Positions 16,698-26,802 of a stretch of 64,000 nucleotides of DNA are shown one piece after another; positions within the stretch are counted from its first letter, which is position 1; every line of letters starts with the position of its first letter. Source of the DNA: an uncultured bacterium (GTDB lineage Bacteria > Bacillota > Clostridia > Oscillospirales > Acutalibacteraceae). Below the pieces are notes generated by a model that was not told the DNA's origin, made no database searches, and worked only from the letters and a program-made list of their open reading frames with translations. Where the stretch lies: the NCBI GenBank assembly GCA_949283655.1, contig CASDTH010000043.1, positions 52,325 to 116,324 of the forward strand, read 5' to 3'. A program made the position numbers and the translations under genes.

Positions 16698-17240
16698 ACA
16701 TAAAATTCTTATCAGGCATTTTCCTATTCTAAAAATCAAAGAAAACCTACCGGCCGCCGCTCACAATAAAATCGACGATATTTCCCGCTCAGGCTGCGGA
16801 GGCCCAATTCAGACATCAGATCTCAGACATGAGACGCCAGACGTGGAAGCCAGACGAGGTTGCCTCAAAGGCAGTGGCAGAATGCACTTTAACAGCTGGA
16901 ATTTTCAGCAAACTGCCGCTAAGGCAGAACGTTATTGCAGCCGCATCCAGCGTCTAATCTCTAATATCTGAACTCTAACTTCAGCCAGGCGGAAAGGTCC
17001 GCTTTTTGCCCTTCGGGCCAAAAAGTCCCCTCACGTGCACGCAGTCAGTGTCAGCAAATGCTGCCTCAGCCTATCGTTACGTTTGCGGCCCTGAACGGCT
17101 TACAGAACTTCCCGGGGCCTTCAGTCTGGCGCAGGGGCAGAACCTATCAGTAGGCCAGCGGCGGCAGGCTTCGCATATTTATGGCGGGCCCGTCTAACGT
17201 CTGGAATCTGATGTCTGGCTTGTACTTCCGGCTCTCACGA
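16698..17240. repeat. Noncoding repeat-like region with inverted ends
   Basis: I see no gene here. The segment carries several GACATCAGA/CCAGACG-like words near its left part. A perfect 12-base inverted repeat bounds it (CAGACATCAGAT at 16810-16821 and its complement at 17206-17217). A UUCG-capped stem lies at 17002-17025. The pattern suggests a small noncoding repeat element or a decayed insertion of about 400 bases, but no family is recognised. Confidence 0.45.
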
Positions 17241-17243
17241 AAA

Positions 17244-17280
17244 GAACCGCCCGCAGTACGTTTGCACTGTGGGCGGGTTT
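17244..17280 (-). terminator. Terminator of pnp
   Basis: A GC-rich stem (CCGCCCACAGT/ACTGCGGGCGG on the minus strand, within 17245-17279) is followed by TTCTTTTC. It is 32 bases beyond the pnp stop. Confidence 0.8.
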
Positions 17281-17311
17281 CAATTTGCTGTTTTGTGAAA
17301 CGAAACCGTTC

Positions 17312-19528
17312 TTAATCCCTACGGGGCGGGCGGCCTCCACGGTGGCCATCCCGGCGGTCGCCGTGGCCGTTATGATCCCTGCGGGGCGCAGGGCGGCGCG
17401 GTGCGTCGGAGATCGTGTTCTCCGGCACAAGGCCCTCCACCTTGATCAGCGCATTGCGGCGGGAGAGATTCAGGCGGCCCTGCTCATCAATGCCGAGCAC
17501 CTCTACAATCACTTCGTCGCCCACATTGACAACATCCTCCACCTTCTCTGTGCGCTTGACGTCGAGATGGCTGATGTGCACCATGCCCTCCTTGCCGGGC
17601 GCAATCTCCACAAACGCGCCGAAGGTCATCAGTCGGGTGACAACGCCCTTATAGATGGAACCTGGCTCTGGATCGTTGGCAATTGTTTCAATCATGAGCA
17701 GCGCACGCTTTGCATCCTCAATATCCAGTGAGGAGATAAAGACGTTGCCATCCTCCTCCACATCGACCTTGCAGTTGCATTCAGCGCAAATCTTCTGGAT
17801 GACCTTGCCTTGCTTGCCGATGACCTCACTGATCTTATCCACCGGAATCTTAGTGGTGAGCATCTTCGGCGCGTAGGGGGAAAGCTCCTTACGCGGCTCG
17901 GGGATGCACTTGAGCATGATCTCATCCAGAATATAAAGGCGCGCCTTATAGGTCTTCTCCAGCGCTTCTTTGATGATCTCCGGCGTGAGGCCGTCGATCT
18001 TCAAATCCATCTGGATAGCGGTGATACCCTTCTTCGTGCCGCCTACCTTGAAATCCATGTCACCGAAGAAATCCTCCAAGCCCTGGATATCCACCATCGT
18101 CATGAAGCGGTCGCCCTCCGTGACAAGGCCGCAGGAAATACCTGCAACCGGCGCCTTAATCGGCACACCCGCCGCCATCAGGGACAGGGTGGAGGCGCAG
18201 ATGGATGCCTGCGATGTGGAGCCGTTGGAGGAGAGCACCTCCGACACAAGGCGCAGCGCATAGGGGAACTCCTCTACGCTCGGGATCACCGGCAGCAGCG
18301 CGCGCTCTGCGAGGGCGCCGTGGCCGATTTCCCTGCGGCCAGGGCCGCGGCTCGGGCGGGTTTCACCCACCGAATAGGAGGGGAAATTGTATTGATGCAT
18401 GTAACGCTTGCGTTCCTCATCGTCAATGCCGTCGAGGATCTGGGCATCGCTAACAGGGCCAAGCGTCGTCACGGTGAGCACCTGCGTCTGGCCGCGGGTA
18501 AACATCGCGGAACCATGCGTGCGCTTGAGCACATCAATCTCAGCGGCCAGCGGGCGGATCTCGTCAATGCCGCGCCCGTCAACGCGCTTGCCGTCATCCA
18601 GCAGCCAGCGGCGCACCACATATTTTTGCAGCTTATATAAGCAGTCATCAATTTTGCCGCATTCGTCCGGATAGACCTCATCCAGCTCGGCGTGCACCTT
18701 CTCATACACGGGGATCAGCCGCTCGTCACGCACGCGCTTATCGTCCGTATCCAGGGCGGCGCGCACATCGTCAATGGCGAGCTCCTTCACTGCATCAAAC
18801 AACTCCGGCGAGGGATCATTCGACGGGAAGTCGACCTTCTCGCGGCCAACCTCGCTCTGAATCTCCTTGATGAACGCAATGATCTTCTGGTTGGCTTCGT
18901 GGCCTGCCATGATGCCATTGAACATCACATCGTTGGAAACTTCCTTCGCGCCGGCCTCAATCATGGCGACGAGCTTGTCCGTCGAGGCGACTGTGACCGC
19001 CATCTCAGACTGCTCGCGCTGCTCCGCAGTGGGGTTGATGACGTACTCCCCATCCACATAGCCGACGGAAACGCCGGAAATTGGGCCCTTCCACGGGATG
19101 TTTGAGATGCTCAGCGCAATGGATACGCCGATCATCGCCGTAATCTCCGGGGAGCAATCCGGGTCACAGGACATAACGGTGGCCACCACGCCGACATCGT
19201 TTCGCATATCCTTCGGGAACAGCGGGCGGATCGGGCGGTCAATCACACGGGAGGCCAAAATCGCCTTCTCGCTCGGGCGGCCCTCACGGCGCTGGAAGGA
19301 GCCGGGGATCTTGCCTGCGGCATAGAGCTTCTCCTCAAAATCAACGGATAGCGGGAAAAAGTCAATGCCGTCGCGCGGCTTGTCAGACATTGTCGCATTG
19401 CAAAGCACCTGTGTGTCGCCATAGCTGATCAGGCAGGAGCCGCCTGCAAGCTGCGCCATCTTGCCGGTTTCCACCGTCAGCGGACGGCCGGCAAGCTCGG
19501 TTTCAAATTTTCTGTACTGCTCGAACAT
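17312..19528 (-). CDS. pnp: Polyribonucleotide nucleotidyltransferase (PNPase)
   Basis: A phosphorolytic 3'-5' exoribonuclease of RNA decay and quality control. The 738-residue product has two RNase PH domains (about 1-230 and 310-545) joined by an all-helical linker, then KH (about 550-610) and S1 (about 620-690) RNA-binding domains and a short Arg/Gly/Asp/His-rich tail. Typical motifs include QRREGRPSEKAILASRVIDRPIRPLFP and FMTMVDIQGLEDFFGDMDFKVGGT. The ATG at 19528 gives the canonical MFEQYRKFE start with an AGAGGT ribosome binding site. It follows rpsO, the usual order, separated by a terminator-like hairpin. Confidence 0.97.
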   Translation of the reverse strand: MFEQYRKFETELAGRPLTVETGKMAQLAGGSCLISYGDTQVLCNATMSDKPRDGIDFFPLSVDFEEKLYAAGKIPGSFQRREGRPSEKAILASRVIDRPIRPLFPKDMRNDVGVVATVMSCDPDCSPEITAMIGVSIALSISNIPWKGPISGVSVGYVDGEYVINPTAEQREQSEMAVTVASTDKLVAMIEAGAKEVSNDVMFNGIMAGHEANQKIIAFIKEIQSEVGREKVDFPSNDPSPELFDAVKELAIDDVRAALDTDDKRVRDERLIPVYEKVHAELDEVYPDECGKIDDCLYKLQKYVVRRWLLDDGKRVDGRGIDEIRPLAAEIDVLKRTHGSAMFTRGQTQVLTVTTLGPVSDAQILDGIDDEERKRYMHQYNFPSYSVGETRPSRGPGRREIGHGALAERALLPVIPSVEEFPYALRLVSEVLSSNGSTSQASICASTLSLMAAGVPIKAPVAGISCGLVTEGDRFMTMVDIQGLEDFFGDMDFKVGGTKKGITAIQMDLKIDGLTPEIIKEALEKTYKARLYILDEIMLKCIPEPRKELSPYAPKMLTTKIPVDKISEVIGKQGKVIQKICAECNCKVDVEEDGNVFISSLDIEDAKRALLMIETIANDPEPGSIYKGVVTRLMTFGAFVEIAPGKEGMVHISHLDVKRTEKVEDVVNVGDEVIVEVLGIDEQGRLNLSRRNALIKVEGLVPENTISDAPRRPAPRRDHNGHGDRRDGHRGGRPPRRD

Positions 19529-19697
19529 ATTTCTACCTCTCAAAATATATTTCCACGGGAGGCAGCACGCTTAGCAATAAATCCAGCGCACGGGGGAACC
19601 TCATGCGCTCGATTCACTGCTAAACCATGCACCAACCCGAATGGATGCGAAAAAAGCGGCTGCCTGTCGAACCAAAGCCCGAACAGACGGAAGGCAG

Positions 19698-19733
19698 GCC
19701 GGGGGAAAAGGCCCCCGCCTGCCTCAAATGCTG
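19698..19733 (-). terminator. Hairpin between rpsO and pnp
   Basis: On the minus strand AGGCAGGC pairs with GCCTGCCT, and an inner GGGGG/CCCCC stem closes on a CCTTTT loop. It immediately follows the rpsO stop. There is no clean T-tract, so it may be a processing site or partial terminator rather than a full stop. Confidence 0.5.
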
Positions 19734-19735
19734 CC

Positions 19736-19999
19736 TTATTTACGGATACCAAGCCGTGCAATGATTGCACGATAGCGCTCGATGTCGTTATCCTGCAAAT
19801 ACTTCAGCAGGTTGCGCCTGTGGCCAACCATTTTGAGCAGGCCGCGGCGGGAATGGTGATCCTTCTTATGCACCTTCAGGTGCTCGGTCAGATCGTTGAT
19901 GCGCTTGGTCAGCACTGCGATCTGCACCTCGGGGGAACCGGTATCGCCCTCGTGGAGCGCATACTCAGCCATGATGGCCTTTTTTTCTTCGTTAGTCAT
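19736..19999 (-). CDS. rpsO: 30S ribosomal protein S15
   Basis: An 87-residue primary 16S rRNA-binding protein of the small subunit platform. It carries the hallmark [25 protein letters not shown] and LLKYLQ regions and is full length. It has its own promoter (20106-20134) and a structured leader upstream. A GAGGTGA ribosome binding site precedes the ATG. Confidence 0.97.
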   Translation of the reverse strand: MTNEEKKAIMAEYALHEGDTGSPEVQIAVLTKRINDLTEHLKVHKKDHHSRRGLLKMVGHRRNLLKYLQDNDIERYRAIIARLGIRK

Positions 20000-20059
20000 G
20001 CTTTGTCACCTCATTAAAAAATTTGCCGGGCTCCCAGCAAAAGGCAGGTGGCGCACCGC

Positions 20060-20095
20060 TTGGCGGTTTCATCCAAGTGCCGAGAGCAGGGCACA
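20060..20095 (-). promoter_or_regulatory. Structured rpsO leader, candidate S15 autoregulatory element
   Basis: On the minus strand a GTGCC/GGCAC stem is directly followed by a CTTGG/CCAAG stem, between the rpsO promoter and start codon. S15 often represses its own translation through such leaders in other bacteria. I do not recognise this one as a known class. Confidence 0.35.
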
Positions 20096-20105
20096 ATACT
20101 TAATT

Positions 20106-20134
20106 AGTTTAACACAGAAATCAGGAATTGTAAA
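20106..20134 (-). promoter_or_regulatory. Promoter of rpsO
   Basis: On the minus strand TTTACA (20134-20129) and TAAACT (20111-20106) are separated by 17 bases, giving a leader of about 100 bases. Confidence 0.75.
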
Positions 20135-20175
20135 GGGCCTAATTACCTTTTGCCGCACGATAAGGCGCCAGCTTC

Positions 20176-20859
20176 TCACTCCAGCAAAGCGGGCAGCTGG
20201 GAAAGACGCGTAATCTCCGGCACGCCCGGTGTGCGCTGGCCGGCAAAGAGGCCATAGTTCATCCATACCGCATGCATTCCAGCCCCGATCGCACCCTGGA
20301 TATCATTCACCGGATGGTCGCCTACAAACAGGCACGCTTCATTGGGCACGCCCAACTGCTGCGCAGCCAGGTCAAACAACCGCTTATCCGGCTTATGGAT
20401 GCCGTAATCCCCGGAGACAACCACCCCATCGAAAAAGCTGCGGATGCCCGCCGTATCCAGCTTTTTATTCTGTAAAACCGAAGGGCCGTTGCTGACAACG
20501 CCAAGCCGGTAGCCCTGCGCCTTCAGCAGCTGAATCGTGGGCACCGCATCTGAAAACAGGGCCACGTGCTCGCCATAATGCTCGTTGAAATGGCAGCAGA
20601 GGAACTCCACCGGCGGATGCTCCCGCCAGTCCCACAGCTCGATCAGCTCCGGGAAATACTCCTCCCGCTTGCGGTATCCGCCATTGATGCGTGCTTCCAT
20701 CTCGTCCACACGGGCGGCTTTTTCCTTCGCCGGAATCCCCGGAAAAAACTCCTCCAGAAACGCCGCGCAGTATGCCCGATAAGCCGCCTCCCGATCCTGC
20801 AGGGTATCGTCAAAATCAAATAAAACCGCCTGAATTGTCTGCATTCTGATATTGCCCAT
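20176..20859 (-). CDS. HAD-superfamily hydrolase (YjjG/PGP-like)
   Basis: A 227-residue haloacid-dehalogenase-type phosphatase. Motif I is FDFDDT with nucleophile Asp15 and acid Asp17, motif II is VVSNG, motif III Lys lies in IHKPDKRLF, and motif IV is FVGDHPVNDIQGA. A helical cap domain lies between motifs I and II. The substrate cannot be read from sequence, but nucleotide or sugar phosphates are typical. It follows ribF by 12 bases at the end of the nusA operon. A second ATG five codons in (20844) is also a plausible start because of ribosome binding site spacing. Confidence 0.85.
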   Translation of the reverse strand: MGNIRMQTIQAVLFDFDDTLQDREAAYRAYCAAFLEEFFPGIPAKEKAARVDEMEARINGGYRKREEYFPELIELWDWREHPPVEFLCCHFNEHYGEHVALFSDAVPTIQLLKAQGYRLGVVSNGPSVLQNKKLDTAGIRSFFDGVVVSGDYGIHKPDKRLFDLAAQQLGVPNEACLFVGDHPVNDIQGAIGAGMHAVWMNYGLFAGQRTPGVPEITRLSQLPALLE

Positions 20860-20871
20860 CCTTTCCGCTGC

Positions 20872-21789
20872 CTAGTCCCTCGCAGCCAGGCTTCTCGCAG
20901 CGCTGGCATCCGCTGCGATCTGCGCGCGCAGGGCCTCCAATGATTCAAACCGGATCTCCCCACGCAGGAAGTGCAGGAGGGAGACTTCAATATTCTGCCC
21001 ATAGAGATCGCCGCTGAAATCCATGATATAGGTTTCGCTACGCAGGCTCTGCGTGCCTATCGTAGGCCGCAGGCCGATATTGGTCACTGAAGGGTAGACG
21101 CGGCTCTCCACCAAGGTCTGAGAAGCATAAACCCCAAACTTCGGCACCACAAAGCCAGCGGGGAAATACTGATTGATTGTCGGCGCGCCCAGCTTGCGCC
21201 CCCGGTGATCCCCTCCCACCACGGTAAAATCATAGCAGAAGGGGCGGCCCAGCATCGCGTTTGCCTGCTCCACCTGGCCCTCTTCCAGCGCTGTGCGGAT
21301 ACGCGTGCTGCTCACGGGGAGGCCACCAAAATCCACCTCCTGCGCCATTGCAAAACGGATGCCATAGCGGGTGCACAGCTGCCGCAGGAGCACGGCGTCA
21401 CCCGCGCCGCCCACCCCAAAGCGGTAATCATAGCCGCAGGCCAGCGCCCGCGCGTGCAGGCCGCGCACCAAAACCTGCTCCACAAATTCTTCCGGCGAAA
21501 GCCCCTGCACCCGCTCAAAATCCAGCACACAGATGGCCTGCGCACCAGCCTTTTCAAAGGCCTGCAGCCGAATCCGACCGTCGCACAACCGCGCCGGGGC
21601 GCTGCCGCGCAGCGCCTTTTGCGGATGCTCCTGAAAAATGACCGCGCCGGGCAAAAGCTCCCAGCGCCGCGCCAGCTGCACCGCAGCGCCAATCACCGCC
21701 CGATGGCCAATATGCACGCCGTCAAAGTTCCCTAGGGCAAGCGCCGTCCCTGTTTGCGGCAGGGTATGAAAATCGGTGACATACGGCAT
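20872..21789 (-). CDS. ribF: Bifunctional riboflavin kinase/FAD synthetase
   Basis: Makes FMN from riboflavin and then FAD from FMN. The 305-residue product has the N-terminal adenylyltransferase domain ([11 protein letters not shown] nucleotide-binding motif near residues 18-28, SSTRIR near 167) and the C-terminal riboflavin kinase domain ([15 protein letters not shown], then the VTNIGLRPT and [12 protein letters not shown] stretches). Length is normal. It lies between truB and a HAD gene in the infB-rbfA-truB-ribF order common in Bacillota. Confidence 0.96.
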   Translation of the reverse strand: MPYVTDFHTLPQTGTALALGNFDGVHIGHRAVIGAAVQLARRWELLPGAVIFQEHPQKALRGSAPARLCDGRIRLQAFEKAGAQAICVLDFERVQGLSPEEFVEQVLVRGLHARALACGYDYRFGVGGAGDAVLLRQLCTRYGIRFAMAQEVDFGGLPVSSTRIRTALEEGQVEQANAMLGRPFCYDFTVVGGDHRGRKLGAPTINQYFPAGFVVPKFGVYASQTLVESRVYPSVTNIGLRPTIGTQSLRSETYIMDFSGDLYGQNIEVSLLHFLRGEIRFESLEALRAQIAADASAARSLAARD

Positions 21790-21828
21790 AGGCTTCCTCC
21801 TTCCCTTCGTCCAAGCGCTATTTAATCA

Positions 21829-22731
21829 TCATCTATCTTGCAGCACACGCCGAACATGCAGTTCGTTTTCATATTCAGGCATCTCACCCAGGCCAAGAAA
21901 CGCACCCTGCGGCCCATACACGCGGTAAAAGCCGGCCCGCTTTTGCCCACCAAAGCGCAGCCGCTGCGCATCCAGCGCGCCACCATTTGAAAACCGAACC
22001 GCCTGCGCCTCGGTCACCGCCAGAGCAGGATACGCCTCCAGTGCCCGCTCCAGCGGAATCATGCACTGTGAAAGCTCCCCTCGCTCTGCAAAAGATCCGA
22101 GCTCCTCCAGTGTGACACACTCCCTCAGCGAAAAGCCCGCCGCATAGGTCCTGCGTAAGGCAGCCAACACAGCCCCGCAGCCGAGCGCGCGGCCAAGATC
22201 ATCCGCCAAGGTGCGGATATAAGTACCCTTCGAGCACAAAACGTCAATTTCGAACTCTTGCGCCTGTTCATCAAACGCTGTAAGCTCCAGCCGCCGGATG
22301 GTCACCGGCCGTGCAGGGCGCTCCACCTCTTCGCCCCGGCGAGCCAGCTCATAAAGCCGCACGCCATCCTTAGACAGGGCAGAATACATCGGCGGCACTT
22401 GCAAAATTTCGCCCCGGAACGCGCACAGCGCCTGCTCCGCCTGCGCCCTTGTGACACATGCCTCGCTGCGCGTGAGCACCGCGCCCGTAGTGTCAAGCGT
22501 ATCAGTGGTCAGGCCTAAGTGGATACGTGCACAGTAGCCCTTATCATGCACCGGTAAAAAATCCAGAAAACGGGTGGCTCCACCGAACAGAACCGGCAGA
22601 ACCCCCGTCGCCATTGGGTCAAGCGTACCCGCGTGCCCAGCCTTTTTTTCCCCCGTGATGCGCCGTGCGTGTGCCACAGCGGAAAAAGAGGTCATATGCT
22701 CTTGCTTGTCCAAGCAGATGATTCCGGTCAT
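21829..22731 (-). CDS. truB: tRNA pseudouridine(55) synthase
   Basis: Forms pseudouridine 55 in the T-loop of tRNAs. The 300-residue product shows the catalytic region KAGHAGTLDPMATGVLPV (motif II with the nucleophilic Asp), YCARIHLGLTTDTLD and the CSKGTYIRTLADDLG motif, followed by a short C-terminal PUA-like part. It directly abuts the nrnA stop and sits in the classic infB-rbfA-nrnA-truB-ribF run. Confidence 0.97.
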   Translation of the reverse strand: MTGIICLDKQEHMTSFSAVAHARRITGEKKAGHAGTLDPMATGVLPVLFGGATRFLDFLPVHDKGYCARIHLGLTTDTLDTTGAVLTRSEACVTRAQAEQALCAFRGEILQVPPMYSALSKDGVRLYELARRGEEVERPARPVTIRRLELTAFDEQAQEFEIDVLCSKGTYIRTLADDLGRALGCGAVLAALRRTYAAGFSLRECVTLEELGSFAERGELSQCMIPLERALEAYPALAVTEAQAVRFSNGGALDAQRLRFGGQKRAGFYRVYGPQGAFLGLGEMPEYENELHVRRVLQDR

Positions 22732-23685
22732 TTACGCCTCCAATACTGCCTTGATGTTTCGCAGCAGCTCTTCTCTTGCGCACTGGAGCGGCCCCTCCAA
22801 CTGGCAGCCAGCGGCGCGCGGATGCCCGCCGCCGCCCATACGCCTGCAAAGCTCCGCTGCATCCACGGGCCTGTGTGTGCGCACAGAGGCCTTGAAGGTG
22901 CCGTCCGCTCGCTCACGCAGCATAACACCGACCAGCACGCCTTCAATCTGACGCGGGAGGGAGGCAATCGGGTCACATTCGCTCTCATCAGAGCCGCTCA
23001 GGCGGTACATCTCCTGCGTAACGGTCACAAGCGCTGCGCGCCCCTCGTAAAACAGCTCCAACGAATCCAGCGCCAGCCGCTCCAATGCAGCATAGGTGCG
23101 CGTTTTCGTTTCAAACATCACCTGATTGATAATCGGCGCATCTGCGCCGCAATCAATCATCTCTGCCGCAATGCGGTGCGTACGGGCCGTCGCGTTGGAA
23201 TAGCGGAAGCAGCCGGTGTCCGTAGAAAGCCCTGTATAGATGCAGTCCGCAACCGCCGCATCAATCCGCATCTCCAATTCCCGCAGCAGCTCAAATATAA
23301 TTTCACAGGTTGCTCCAGCGGAGGGATCCAGAAGCGTTTTCTCCGCATACAGGATATTGGAGCCATGGTGGTCGATGCACAGGTTAATCCGCTGCGCATA
23401 TTGCTCCTCCACCGGATGGCCCAGCAGCTTGGGATCCGCCACGTCAACGGCCACAATAAACTGCGGTTCAAAGGATTGACGCTCTACCTCCCGCCAGAGA
23501 TACGCGTATTTCGTGGGAATTTCATCCGCACACGCTACCCTGGCCCGCTTTCCCTTCTTTTGCAGAGCGCTGCACAGCGCAAAGCCGCAGCCGAGCGTAT
23601 CTCCATCCGGATGGCTATGGCAAAGGATTAGGATATTATCTTGCTCCTCCAGCAGATGTGCCGCCGCTTTCACATCAATGCGCAT
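22732..23685 (-). CDS. nrnA: DHH/DHHA1 phosphoesterase, NrnA-type oligoribonuclease
   Basis: A bifunctional nanoRNase and 3'-phosphoadenosine phosphate (pAp) phosphatase in the Bacillus relative. The 317-residue product has the DHH metal-binding motifs: CHSHPDGDTLG near residue 21, VAVDVADP, CIDHHGSN with the DHH triad, and a C-terminal GGGHPRAAG DHHA1 motif that binds substrate. The ATG at 23685 overlaps the rbfA stop by 11 bases, implying coupled translation. Upstream in-frame ATGs lie inside rbfA and were not used. Confidence 0.93.
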   Translation of the reverse strand: MRIDVKAAAHLLEEQDNILILCHSHPDGDTLGCGFALCSALQKKGKRARVACADEIPTKYAYLWREVERQSFEPQFIVAVDVADPKLLGHPVEEQYAQRINLCIDHHGSNILYAEKTLLDPSAGATCEIIFELLRELEMRIDAAVADCIYTGLSTDTGCFRYSNATARTHRIAAEMIDCGADAPIINQVMFETKTRTYAALERLALDSLELFYEGRAALVTVTQEMYRLSGSDESECDPIASLPRQIEGVLVGVMLRERADGTFKASVRTHRPVDAAELCRRMGGGGHPRAAGCQLEGPLQCAREELLRNIKAVLEA

Positions 23686-24037
23686 CCTCTTCCTCCCTTG
23701 CAAGCGTTTCCAGCTTGCGTACAATCTCCATACCATGCGCAATGGAGTCATCCGCGATAAATTTTAGCTCGGGCGTTTTGCGCAGATGCAACCGGCGCCC
23801 CACCTCGCGGCGGAGATGCCCTGTTGCGCTCGTCAACCCCTTCACGGCGAGCTTGGCCGTCTCCATCCCCTCCATTGCGCTGACATATACCTTTGCAAAG
23901 GAGAGGTCGGAGCTCACCTCCACACGCACAACTGTCAGCATCCCCTGCTGTATGCGTGGATCCTTCAGCTCGCGCATCTCTGCAATAATTTCCCGCTTAA
24001 TATCCTCTGATATACGGTCAACCCGGTATCCAGCCAT
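23675..24037 (-). CDS. rbfA: 30S ribosome-binding factor A
   Basis: A late-stage 30S maturation factor that binds near helix 1 of 16S rRNA. The 120-residue product has the KH-like fold motifs: RVDRISEDIKREIIAEM at the start, then LTVVRVEVSSDLSFAKVYVS and ELKFIADDSI. It follows infB by 49 bases and overlaps nrnA. Confidence 0.95.
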   Translation of the reverse strand: MAGYRVDRISEDIKREIIAEMRELKDPRIQQGMLTVVRVEVSSDLSFAKVYVSAMEGMETAKLAVKGLTSATGHLRREVGRRLHLRKTPELKFIADDSIAHGMEIVRKLETLAREEEDAH

Positions 24038-24086
24038 TGATCGTCACGTCCATCCTCTCCGGCCCGCTCAACACGGGCCGGATGTT

Positions 24087-26495
24087 TTATTCATCCCTAT
24101 ATTCTTCCATAATGAAGGCTTCTAAAACATCGCCTTCGCGGATATCGTTGAATTTCGCAAGGCCGATTCCACACTCATAACCCTGGGCGACCTCTTTCAC
24201 ATCATCCTTAAAGCGGCGCAGGGAAGCAATTTCGTCCTCCGCCACTACGATACCGTCGCGTACAACGCGGATTTTCGCATTGCGCTGCACCTTGCCATCC
24301 GTCACATAGCTGCCCGCAATTCGGCCGACGCTTGAAATGTTGATGGTGCTGCGCACCTCTGCGCGGCCAAGCTCCACCTCGCGAATTTTCGGGGCGAGCA
24401 TACCCTTGATCGCGTGCTCCACATCTTCAATGCAGTCGTATATGATGCGGTACATGCGCATCTCCACGCCATCGCGCTCCGCCTGGCTCGCCGCCACCGG
24501 ATCGGGGCGGACGTTAAAGCCCACGATAATCGCATTGGAGGCATGGGCCAGCATCACGTCAGATTCGCTGACCGCGCCCACGCCGCCGTGAATCACGCGC
24601 ACGCGGACTTCTTCATTGGAGAGCTTCTCCAGGCTCTGCTTGACGGCCTCCACGCTGCCCTGCACATCTGCCTTGATGATGATGTTGAGCTCTTTCATCT
24701 GCCCATCCTGAATCGAGGCGAAGAGGTTATCGAGCGTAACCTTCTGGACTGCGTTAAACTGCTCCTCCTTGGCCTTCTGCTTGCGTTGATCGACCAGCGC
24801 GCGCGCCAGCCGCTCGTCTGAGACTGCGTCAAACGCGTCGCCTGCCTGTGGCGCCTCCGCAAGGCCCATGATCTCCACCGGAACGGAAGGCCCCGCTGTA
24901 TCCACCTTGCGGCCGCGGTCATCCGTCATTACGCGGACGCGGCCAACCGCTGTGCCGGCCACAATGATATCGCCGGAATGCAGCGTGCCATTTTGCACGA
25001 GCAGCGTTGCAATCGGCCCGCGGCCCTTGTCAAGCCGCGCCTCAATGACGATGCCCTTTGCCGCGCGGTTGGGATTGGCCTTGAGCTCCTTCATCTCCGC
25101 AACCAGAAGGATTGCTTCCAAAAGCTTATCAATATTCTGGTGTGTTTTGGCGGAAACCTGCACACAGATTGTGTCGCCGCCCCACTCCTCCGGCACCAGC
25201 TCATATTCCGTCAGCTGCTGCATTACGCGCTCCGGGTTTGCGCCGGGGCGGTCCATTTTGTTGATCGCTACAATGATCGACACATTCGCCGCTTTGGCGT
25301 GGTTAATCGCCTCCACCGTCTGCGGCATAATGCCGTCATCCGCCGCAACCACCAGCACGGCGATATCCGTCGCCTGCGCGCCGCGTGCGCGCATGGCAGT
25401 AAAGGCCGCATGGCCGGGCGTATCCAGGAAGGTGATCTCCTGCCCGTCGATAGATACGCGGTATGCGCCGATATGCTGTGTGATACCACCAGCCTCGCCT
25501 GCGGTGACGGAGGTGTGGCGGATCGCGTCGAGCAGGGAGGTCTTACCGTGGTCAACGTGGCCCATAACCACCACAACCGGATCACGCGGCAAAAGATCCT
25601 TATCGTCATCCGTGCTGTCGTCAATGATGCGATCCTCAATGGTGACGATAATCTCTTTCTCTACCTTTACGCCCATCTCAGAGGCAACGATCTCCGCTGT
25701 GTCATAATCGATGATTTCATTGACCGTAGCCATCACGCCGAGGCTCATCAGCTTTTTAATGACCTCCGCCGCCGTGCGCTTCATCATGGCGGCAAGGTCG
25801 CCTACGGAGATCTCATCTGGTACTTTGATGACGAGCTGCGGGCGCTTTGCACGCTCAGCGGCAATGCGTTTGAGCCGCTCTGCTTCGGACTCCCTGCGTC
25901 CGGTCCGCCCGCCCTGGCGGCGGTACTGCTGCGAGCGCTGCTTGAGCTTTTGCTTATGCACGCTCTGGTCGCCTGCGCCGCGTGTGTTGCCTGGCGCAAT
26001 TTTTTCATAGCGCTCATTGTATTTATCCAGCTCCACCTGCGCAGTGCGGGTGTTGACTGTGCGTGCGGCGCCCTTGGTGCGCGATTGTGCAGGCCGCTGC
26101 TGCTTGGCGCCGTGCTCCGCTTTTTTCTGCTGAGGAGCTGCACTCTGTTGGGGCTGCCGCTCCTGCTGCGCGCCCTTTTCCGGCTTTTTCTGAGCACCCC
26201 CCTGCTTTGTGCTGGGTGCCGGCTTTGCCGCAGTGGATTTCTCCGCTTTTTCCTCCTGCTTTGCCGGCTGCTGTTTTGTTTCGGAGTCCTTTCCCATGGC
26301 AAAGTATGCGTCAAAGCTCTCCACTTCGCTCTGCTGGGTGAAGGTCTCAAAAATCACATCGAGCTCTTTCTCCTCGAGTGCCGTCATATGTTTTTTGGGC
26401 TCATCGAAATATTTCCCCAGCAGGTCGATCACCGATTTGCTCGGCTTATCAAAATCCTTTGCCACTTCATGGACTCTGTATTTATTCATCATCAT
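24087..26495 (-). CDS. infB: Translation initiation factor IF-2
   Basis: A GTPase that loads initiator fMet-tRNA on the 30S subunit and promotes 50S joining. The 802-residue product has a short N-terminal IF2N domain ([11 protein letters not shown]), a long Lys/Gln/Ala/Pro-rich linker (about 75-200), then the G domain (G1 [12 protein letters not shown]3 DTPGHAAF, G4 NKMD), domain II, the helix-linked domain III and the fMet-tRNA-binding C-terminal domain. The start is taken at 26495 because an AGGGGAGGA ribosome binding site lies 8 bases upstream. ATGs at 26501 and 26489 are alternatives. Confidence 0.97.
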   Translation of the reverse strand: MMMNKYRVHEVAKDFDKPSKSVIDLLGKYFDEPKKHMTALEEKELDVIFETFTQQSEVESFDAYFAMGKDSETKQQPAKQEEKAEKSTAAKPAPSTKQGGAQKKPEKGAQQERQPQQSAAPQQKKAEHGAKQQRPAQSRTKGAARTVNTRTAQVELDKYNERYEKIAPGNTRGAGDQSVHKQKLKQRSQQYRRQGGRTGRRESEAERLKRIAAERAKRPQLVIKVPDEISVGDLAAMMKRTAAEVIKKLMSLGVMATVNEIIDYDTAEIVASEMGVKVEKEIIVTIEDRIIDDSTDDDKDLLPRDPVVVVMGHVDHGKTSLLDAIRHTSVTAGEAGGITQHIGAYRVSIDGQEITFLDTPGHAAFTAMRARGAQATDIAVLVVAADDGIMPQTVEAINHAKAANVSIIVAINKMDRPGANPERVMQQLTEYELVPEEWGGDTICVQVSAKTHQNIDKLLEAILLVAEMKELKANPNRAAKGIVIEARLDKGRGPIATLLVQNGTLHSGDIIVAGTAVGRVRVMTDDRGRKVDTAGPSVPVEIMGLAEAPQAGDAFDAVSDERLARALVDQRKQKAKEEQFNAVQKVTLDNLFASIQDGQMKELNIIIKADVQGSVEAVKQSLEKLSNEEVRVRVIHGGVGAVSESDVMLAHASNAIIVGFNVRPDPVAASQAERDGVEMRMYRIIYDCIEDVEHAIKGMLAPKIREVELGRAEVRSTINISSVGRIAGSYVTDGKVQRNAKIRVVRDGIVVAEDEIASLRRFKDDVKEVAQGYECGIGLAKFNDIREGDVLEAFIMEEYRDE

Positions 26496-26802
26496 ACGCA
26501 TTATCCTCCCCTATCAGCAGTTTCTCTGCAAAGCCGCCATCATCCACTGTGAGCACGCCTGCACGCACGCCGATCGCGTGGTCAAGCTGCTCCATCGTAT
26601 ACCGCACGCGCCTGATCGGGAACTTCTCCCCTGCGCCTGCCATGCGGCAAAACTCCCGCTCCAACCGTTCGGATGCATCCGCGCTAATCAGGCACAAGCG
26701 GGCTTTCCCCGCGAGAATGGCATTTTTTGCGGCATCATGCCCCAGGCTCAACCGGCCCGCCCTTCTGGCGATGCCAAGAAGCCCTAGCGCCTTGTCACTC
26801 AT
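26482..26802 (-). CDS. ylxQ: L7Ae-family ribosomal/RNA-binding protein YlxQ
   Basis: A 106-residue L7Ae/L30e-fold protein that binds kink-turn RNA. The core [25 protein letters not shown] stretch and [12 protein letters not shown] are typical of the YlxQ (RplGA-like) group found between ylxR and infB. It overlaps both neighbours by a few bases, so the operon is tightly coupled. Its exact role is unsettled in the family. Confidence 0.9.
   Translation of the reverse strand: MSDKALGLLGIARRAGRLSLGHDAAKNAILAGKARLCLISADASERLEREFCRMAGAGEKFPIRRVRYTMEQLDHAIGVRAGVLTVDDGGFAEKLLIGEDNAYDDE

Noticed and set aside
16980..17060. tRNA or rRNA fragment in the noncoding region after the XRE gene
   Set aside because: The hairpins do not form a cloverleaf, and no rRNA signature is seen.
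24978..26552. 524-residue open frame on the plus strand opposite infB
   Set aside because: It is antisense to a clear infB gene, has Cys/His/Arg-rich low-complexity composition and no ribosome binding site. It is a GC-driven shadow frame.
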